Source of the DNA: CAVXZE01 sp964615365
GTDB taxonomy: Bacteria; Myxococcota_A; UBA9160; UBA6930
Direction: 5' to 3'
DNA length: 64,000 bases
Assembly: GCA_964615365.1 (NCBI GenBank)
Contig: CAZTOU010000019.1
Span: forward strand, 26,426 to 90,425
The notes under the pieces were generated by a model that saw only the letters and a list, made by a program, of their open reading frames with translations, did no database searches and was not told the DNA's origin. Each line of letters begins with the position of its first letter. The stretch's first letter is position 1. Made by a program: the position numbers and the translations under genes. Positions 59,810 through 64,000 of the stretch are shown here, in pieces.

Positions 59810-60487
59810 GTGGCCCCGAGACGTCGCGCGCCCCGCCGTGCCAGCGCTGCCCCGGCACCGCCTCCGCCTCGCGAGTTCCAACAGGCGCGGGCGCGGCGAT
59901 CCTACGAGAAGCTCCTCGGCGCCGCCGGCGATCTCTTCGCCGAGCGCGGCTTTCACGCCACCCAGACGCCGGACATCGCCGAGCGCGCGGGGATGAGCGT
60001 GGGGGGCCTCTACCGCTACTTCCGCGACAAGCGCCAGATCTTCATCGAGCTGATCCACCGCATCCTCGAGACCAACCGGATCCTCCAGGACGAATCAGCG
60101 GAGACGCTCGCCCGGGCGCTCGAGTCCGGCGAGACCGACCTCCGGAGTGCGGTCGACGAGATCGTTGACTTCGTGTGGCGCCAGCACGAGCAGATCCCCG
60201 GGAGGCTGCTCCAGACCTTCGCGGCGATGCGGCACCAGGACCGGGAGCTCGCGGGGCTCATGGAGCAGTACGACCGCTACGAACGGGCCGCCCTCGCGAA
60301 GATGCTGGGCCGGATCACTCCCCGGGAATGGATCCCGTCACCGCTCGCCGCGGTCAAGCTGCTCGACATCGCGCTCCCGGCCCTGGCGGGCTGGGCCGCC
60401 CTCCACCCCGGCGCCGAGAGCCGCGGCGTCAAGGAGGCCACAGCCCAGATGCTGTCCCGCTATCTGGTGCCGCCCGAAGCGGGCTAG
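59810..60487 (+). CDS. TetR/AcrR family transcriptional regulator
   Basis: GTG start at 59810; 225 residues. A Pro/Arg-rich leader of about 25 residues precedes the helix-turn-helix (YEKLLGAAGDLFAERGFHAT, DIAERAGMSVGGLYRYFRDK). The C-terminal helical domain includes VDFVWRQHEQIPGRLLQTF. The two repeats just upstream are probably its own operators. The target may be the divergent glycosyltransferase. Its TAG stop falls in CTAG, shared with the convergent gmhB-like gene. Confidence 0.85.
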   Translation: MAPRRRAPRRASAAPAPPPPREFQQARARRSYEKLLGAAGDLFAERGFHATQTPDIAERAGMSVGGLYRYFRDKRQIFIELIHRILETNRILQDESAETLARALESGETDLRSAVDEIVDFVWRQHEQIPGRLLQTFAAMRHQDRELAGLMEQYDRYERAALAKMLGRITPREWIPSPLAAVKLLDIALPALAGWAALHPGAESRGVKEATAQMLSRYLVPPEAG

Positions 60488-61023
60488 CCCTGATCGGCCT
60501 TCAGCACGATCTCTACGGCCTCCTCGAAGCTCTCCGCCCGCGGGACCTCCGACGGCACCTCGGTCGAGGCTGAGCCGCCGCCGGTCCGGACGAGCACCGC
60601 TCCCCGGCAGCCGCCGTGCTGCGCCAGCTCCACGTCGACGGCGCTGTCTCCGATCATCCAGCTCTGCGCCAGGTCGGCGCCGAGCTCGTCCCGGGCCCGG
60701 TGCAGCAGGGCGGGCCGCGGCTTGCGGCACTCGCACCCATCATCCGGGTGGTGGGGACAGACGTAGCTCGCCTCGATGGTGATGCCCTGGCCGGCGAGGT
60801 CGGACACGAGATGGGCCTGGAACGCCGCGTACTGCGCTTCGCTGTAGTACCCCCGCCCGATGCCGCTCTGGTTGGTGATCACCGCCAGCCGGTATCCGGA
60901 GCCCAGCAGGCGACACAAGCCGGTGACCACGCCCGGCAGCAGCTCGTAGTCCTCGACGCGGTGGGTGTAGCCGAGGTCCCGTACCAGCGTGCCGTCGCGA
61001 TCGAGGAATACGAAGCGGCTCAT
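60484..61023 (-). CDS. gmhB: D,D-heptose 1,7-bisphosphate phosphatase-like HAD protein
   Basis: A 179-residue HAD phosphatase. FVFLDRDGTLVRDLGY holds the nucleophile Asp pair (DxDGT), VITNQSGIGRGYYS is motif II with the Thr/Ser, MIGDSAVDVELA gives motif IV acids. CPHHPDDGCECRKPRP supplies the zinc ligands characteristic of GmhB and histidinol-phosphate phosphatases. In LPS heptose synthesis it removes the C7 phosphate. The ATG overlaps the upstream TgpA stop by 4 bases, so it is in one operon with the DUF58 and TgpA genes, a less usual pairing. Confidence 0.85.
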   Translation of the reverse strand: MSRFVFLDRDGTLVRDLGYTHRVEDYELLPGVVTGLCRLLGSGYRLAVITNQSGIGRGYYSEAQYAAFQAHLVSDLAGQGITIEASYVCPHHPDDGCECRKPRPALLHRARDELGADLAQSWMIGDSAVDVELAQHGGCRGAVLVRTGGGSASTEVPSEVPRAESFEEAVEIVLKADQG

Positions 61024-63107
61024 GCGCGGAGGCTATCACGGAGCGCGCGAAGCTCCGCCTGGACCGTCGCGGAGGGGCGGCCTCCGAAGCGCTCCGCCAG
61101 ATAGGACTCGGTGAGCGCGGCGAAGCTCCGGGAGGCGGAGGGCGAGAGTTTCTCCCCCGCGAGCGAGGCGAAGGCGCGAGCCGTGGTGGCGGGACCGCGC
61201 TCCAGCCCCTTGCGCCCCAGCAGGCGGAGCGCCTCCTGGTAGAAGCGCGGCACCTCTCCCCGGCGCCGCTGGCGTCGCCGGAGGTCGAAGGCGAGGCCCC
61301 CCAGTCCCAGGGCGAGCGCGCCGACGCCCCAGAGCCAGCGGGGCGGCTCCGGCAGATCCCACCCCTTCCTCGGCTTGTGCCCGGGCCGGCGCTCGCGCTG
61401 CCCGCCCGCCTGCCTCCGCCAGTCTCGCCAGGTTCTCCACGCCTTCTTGAGCGCGCGGGCCTGGTGCCCGCGGTCGAAGTCGACCACGTTGCGGAACCAC
61501 CAGAACTCGAGTGCGTTGGCCAGCTCGGCGAGGGAGCCTCCGGCGCCCGGGGCGGCGGCGAGGCGCAGATCCGGCGGCGTGGGGTCGTATCGCACCCAGC
61601 CCGCGTCCCGGTAGTGGATCTCGACCCAGGCGTGGGCGTCGGATTGGGCGACCTCGACGAAGCCGCCCACCGGGTTCTCGTGCCCCCCGGCGAAGCCGCC
61701 CACGAGCCGCGCGGGGAGCCCGACGGAGCGCGCGAGCACCACCATGGCCGAGGCGAAGTACTCGCAGTGGCCCTCGATCTCGCCGAGCAGGAACACCTCG
61801 ATCGGCGAGCGGGAATCGCTATCGGGGACGACCGGGGGTGTATCGGAATACCGTCCCCGACGTCGCAGGTAGCTCTCGAGGGCCAGCGCGCGGTCCGCGT
61901 CGCTGCGGCGGCCCTCGGTGATCTGCCGCGCCATCTTCCGGATCTCGGGGGAGATCTCGGGAAGGGCGAGATATCTCTCGCCTCGCTGGTCGGGGGGCTC
62001 CGCATCGCTCCCGCGCAGGGCATCGTCGTCCCGGACCACGAAGTCACTCGCGACGGTGTAGTCGGTGCGCTCTCCCGCCGTCGAGTGGGCGTACAGCGCT
62101 CCGTTCAGGTCGCGTTCCAGCCGGCCGACCGGCCCGCGGATCCCCGTCGGCGCGCCCGCGGTGAAGATCACGCCCGGGTCGATCGGCTCGCGCGCAATGC
62201 GCTGCACCAGCCGACTGCCCCGCCTCCGGTATCCGAGGTCCACGCCGATCTCGGTGTCGCCGGGCACGCGTTCGCGGGTCGGTGGCGTGACGGACCAGCT
62301 TCGGCCGTCGAAGTGATCGAAGGCCAGGCCGCGCCAGTAGCGATCTCCGGGGTCGGCTGGCTCGCCCTCCAGGGTCTCGACGCGGAGCGCCACCTGCGGA
62401 TCCATGCGGATGCGGCCGATCTCGCCGAGCGTCACGCGGTCGGAGAAGCCCGCCACGCCGACCCGGCCCGCGACGCCCGCCGAGAAGAGCGCTCCCGAGC
62501 GAATCCGAGGGAGCACCGGAAACAGCAGAAGGGCGAGGAGCAACGAGGCCAGGCACGCGATTCCGGTCATCCGCAGCAGCCCGCGGCTGATCGCACGGCG
62601 CGCCGCCTCGGGCTCGCCGGCCTCCAGGGCCTCGGCCCGGAGCGTGTGGACCATCAGCGTCCAGACCGTCGCCAAGGTGAAGACCACCAGCAGGGGCGGG
62701 AAGAAGACGCTGTCGGTGAGATTCGCCGCCAGGATCACCTGGAAGAGCGAGAGGGCGACCAGCAGGAACTCGGAGCGCCGTGGCCGCGCGTCGAGGAGCT
62801 GCAGCGCCTGGGTGAGGATGGCGAAGTGGGCGAGGGCCACCACCGCCAGCTCACCGCGGGCGAAGAGCCAGGCGCTCCCGGCCAGGATCGCAGCGAGCGA
62901 TCCGTTCAGAACCAGACTGCTGCGCTGCCAGCTTTGCGGAGCCTCTCGCATCAGTGCCGCGCTGCCGATTCCCAGGGCCGCGAGCGCCACCGCCCAGACC
63001 GCGAGCTGACCGGTGATGGCGAGGATCAGGCTGGCCGTGGCGACCATGGCGATGGCCGCGAGGGGGCGGGGGAGGTCGACCGATTCGCGGAAGCTCTTGC
63101 GGCTCAT
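61020..63107 (-). CDS. TgpA-type transglutaminase-like membrane protein
   Basis: ATG at 63107; 695 residues. Six membrane segments in the first 210 residues, then a periplasmic transglutaminase-like domain with the Cys-His-Asp triad: EGHCEYFASAMVVLARSVGLPARLVGG (Cys), SDAHAWVEIHYRD (His) and WVRYDPTP (Asp). A last membrane segment (LWGVGALALGLGGLAF) leads to a cytoplasmic tail (DUF4129-like). TgpA is essential for viability in Pseudomonas and is usually found with DUF58 and MoxR genes, as here. ATGA overlaps join it to both neighbours. Confidence 0.9.
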   Translation of the reverse strand: MSRKSFRESVDLPRPLAAIAMVATASLILAITGQLAVWAVALAALGIGSAALMREAPQSWQRSSLVLNGSLAAILAGSAWLFARGELAVVALAHFAILTQALQLLDARPRRSEFLLVALSLFQVILAANLTDSVFFPPLLVVFTLATVWTLMVHTLRAEALEAGEPEAARRAISRGLLRMTGIACLASLLLALLLFPVLPRIRSGALFSAGVAGRVGVAGFSDRVTLGEIGRIRMDPQVALRVETLEGEPADPGDRYWRGLAFDHFDGRSWSVTPPTRERVPGDTEIGVDLGYRRRGSRLVQRIAREPIDPGVIFTAGAPTGIRGPVGRLERDLNGALYAHSTAGERTDYTVASDFVVRDDDALRGSDAEPPDQRGERYLALPEISPEIRKMARQITEGRRSDADRALALESYLRRRGRYSDTPPVVPDSDSRSPIEVFLLGEIEGHCEYFASAMVVLARSVGLPARLVGGFAGGHENPVGGFVEVAQSDAHAWVEIHYRDAGWVRYDPTPPDLRLAAAPGAGGSLAELANALEFWWFRNVVDFDRGHQARALKKAWRTWRDWRRQAGGQRERRPGHKPRKGWDLPEPPRWLWGVGALALGLGGLAFDLRRRQRRRGEVPRFYQEALRLLGRKGLERGPATTARAFASLAGEKLSPSASRSFAALTESYLAERFGGRPSATVQAELRALRDSLRA

Positions 63108-64000
63108 GCGGCCGCTCCCACGGCCCGCTCGTCGGGGCGCACCCGGGCCAGGAAGCACAGCAGGCGATCTCGCTGATGGGCCCCTTCCGCCGGCTCGATG
63201 AGCTCGCTGTCGGTGCGGAGGCCGACCCGCCACCCGGCCCCGAGATGGGCGACCACCTCCGACGCGGTGCGACTGACCGCCGCCTCGAAGGAGGGTCCCG
63301 GCTGCGCGCTCCGGGTGCGGAGCAGCGCCTCGAACTCCGCCTTCTGGTCCCTCTCCCGGTCGCGCACCAGGAGCTTTGCCCGCCGCACCGAAGCCCTCCA
63401 GTGGATGCTGCGGAGATGATCGCCCTGGACGAAGGACCGAAGGCCGGCGACCTGCGAGCCATCGCCCCCCTGGCCGCCGCTGGTCTCTCCCCAGTCCCGG
63501 GTCGGCTTCCCGGTCCGCATCGGTTCCAGCTTCTCGACGGCGGGATAGACGAGGACGCGATCCTCGGCCTCGATCAGCATCGCCTTCGAGAAGAGCCCGA
63601 AGGGGAAGCGCGTGGCCACGCGGAAGCCGGCGAAGTCGAGGTCGCCGCGCCGGGCCGGTGAGAACCGATAGGCGCGGGTCTCGGTCTCACCGGGGCCGAC
63701 GCGGAGGGCGAAGACCCGCCCGGCGGACTTGGCGCCATACACCTGGGATCCGAGCAGGTCCTCCACGACGATGGCGAACGACGGCACCCGCCGCTGGTCG
63801 TTGCTGATCTCGAGAACCAGCGGCGCCGGCGTGCCGGCGAACACCTCCCGCGGAATCCGGCGCCGCACCCGGACTCCTCGCAGCGCCGACTCGGAGAGCA
63901 CGCCGGAGAGCACCAGGAAGGCCAGGAGCAGCGACAGCACCATGTACATCAGGTTGTTGCCGGTGTTCATGGCCGCGAGGCCGACGCCGAGGGTGGCGGC
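63104..64000 (-). CDS. DUF58 domain protein (5' end beyond window)
   Basis: The frame stays open through 64000, reading ...TLGVGLAAMNTGNNLMYMVLSLLLAFLVLSG, so the ATG at 63970 lies inside the gene: NTGNNLMYM normally follows the first membrane helix. The visible 298 residues include two hydrophobic segments, a beta-rich region (PAPLVLEISNDQRRVPSFAIVVED) and the hallmark LRSFVQGDHLRSIHWRASVR. DUF58 proteins work with a MoxR ATPase and a TgpA protein; the MoxR gene is probably just past the window edge. Its stop overlaps the TgpA start by 4 bases. Confidence 0.9.
   Translation of the reverse strand, partial: AATLGVGLAAMNTGNNLMYMVLSLLLAFLVLSGVLSESALRGVRVRRRIPREVFAGTPAPLVLEISNDQRRVPSFAIVVEDLLGSQVYGAKSAGRVFALRVGPGETETRAYRFSPARRGDLDFAGFRVATRFPFGLFSKAMLIEAEDRVLVYPAVEKLEPMRTGKPTRDWGETSGGQGGDGSQVAGLRSFVQGDHLRSIHWRASVRRAKLLVRDRERDQKAEFEALLRTRSAQPGPSFEAAVSRTASEVVAHLGAGWRVGLRTDSELIEPAEGAHQRDRLLCFLARVRPDERAVGAAA

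Noticed and set aside
1..64000. tRNA, rRNA, CRISPR arrays, insertion sequences, attachment sites
   Set aside because: Read for T-loop motifs, repeat-spacer patterns and transposases; none found by eye. A covariance-model search would be decisive for tRNAs.

Overview
The window is high-GC bacterial chromosome with short intergenic gaps, many 4-base start/stop overlaps and convergent genes that share stop codons. One run of 100 Ns (3622-3721) and an apparent single-base homopolymer frameshift (about 1343-1347) suggest a draft or metagenome-derived assembly. A PEP-CTERM protein, an NtrC-type regulator, a selenocysteine peroxiredoxin, a GEMM c-di-GMP riboswitch, a cobalamin-controlled TonB receptor and several luciferase-like (F420/flavin) oxidoreductases, SDRs and corrinoid enzymes fit an uncultured Gram-negative of the former Deltaproteobacteria or neighbours (Myxococcota, Desulfobacterota, Binatota-like). 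That placement is an inference; no marker gene here settles it. I saw no rRNA, tRNA, CRISPR array, insertion sequence or prophage.

Layout. 1-5.9 kb: exopolysaccharide-type genes, namely a TPR/outer-membrane protein, a KaiC-like ATPase with pseudo-receiver and degenerate GGDEF, a glycosidase-like protein cut by the gap, and a polysaccharide deacetylase lipoprotein. 6-15 kb: a membrane sensor, an SGNH hydrolase, a Tat protein, a methyltransferase-like membrane protein, a DUF3604 protein, an enolase-superfamily enzyme and a YtcJ-type amidohydrolase. 15-20.9 kb: PEP-CTERM protein, TetR regulator, two methyltransferases, a glycosyltransferase-TPR fusion and a CMD-family protein. 21-31 kb: a metabolic block with an MFS transporter, two luciferase-like oxidoreductases, a three-part corrinoid methyl-transfer set, a B12-binding radical SAM protein and a ThDP enzyme. 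30.8-35.5 kb: glnS, a PEP mutase/isocitrate lyase relative, an SDR, and a peroxiredoxin-glutaredoxin fusion whose peroxidatic residue is encoded by in-frame TGA followed by a SECIS-like hairpin. 35.7-39.4 kb: a stress island (NtrC regulator, two universal stress proteins, coiled-coil, CBS and small membrane proteins). 39.7-49.9 kb: AEC transporter, DUF423, a c-di-GMP riboswitch controlling a lytic transglycosylase lipoprotein, an acyl-CoA ligase group, a UbiA prenyltransferase, and a TonB receptor plus TonB-like protein under a cobalamin riboswitch. 50-58 kb: aminotransferase, dGTPase, CutA, two unknown proteins, a 979-residue protein with a DHH-like C-terminus, and queE. 58-64 kb: GT39-like glycosyltransferase divergent from a TetR gene over a double operator, then a DUF58-TgpA-GmhB operon running off the window.

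Connections. Cobalamin links four places: the riboswitch-controlled receptor (uptake), the corrinoid protein with its methyltransferases, and the B12-binding radical SAM protein. c-di-GMP is implied at both the polysaccharide end (degenerate GGDEF) and the transglycosylase riboswitch. The PEP-CTERM protein, polysaccharide genes and glycosyl/methyltransferases point to an elaborate cell surface; the exosortase itself is not in the window. The two strongest observations are the selenocysteine peroxiredoxin-glutaredoxin gene (34775-35527), which a standard gene caller would truncate, and the two riboswitches that each appear to hide a Shine-Dalgarno sequence.
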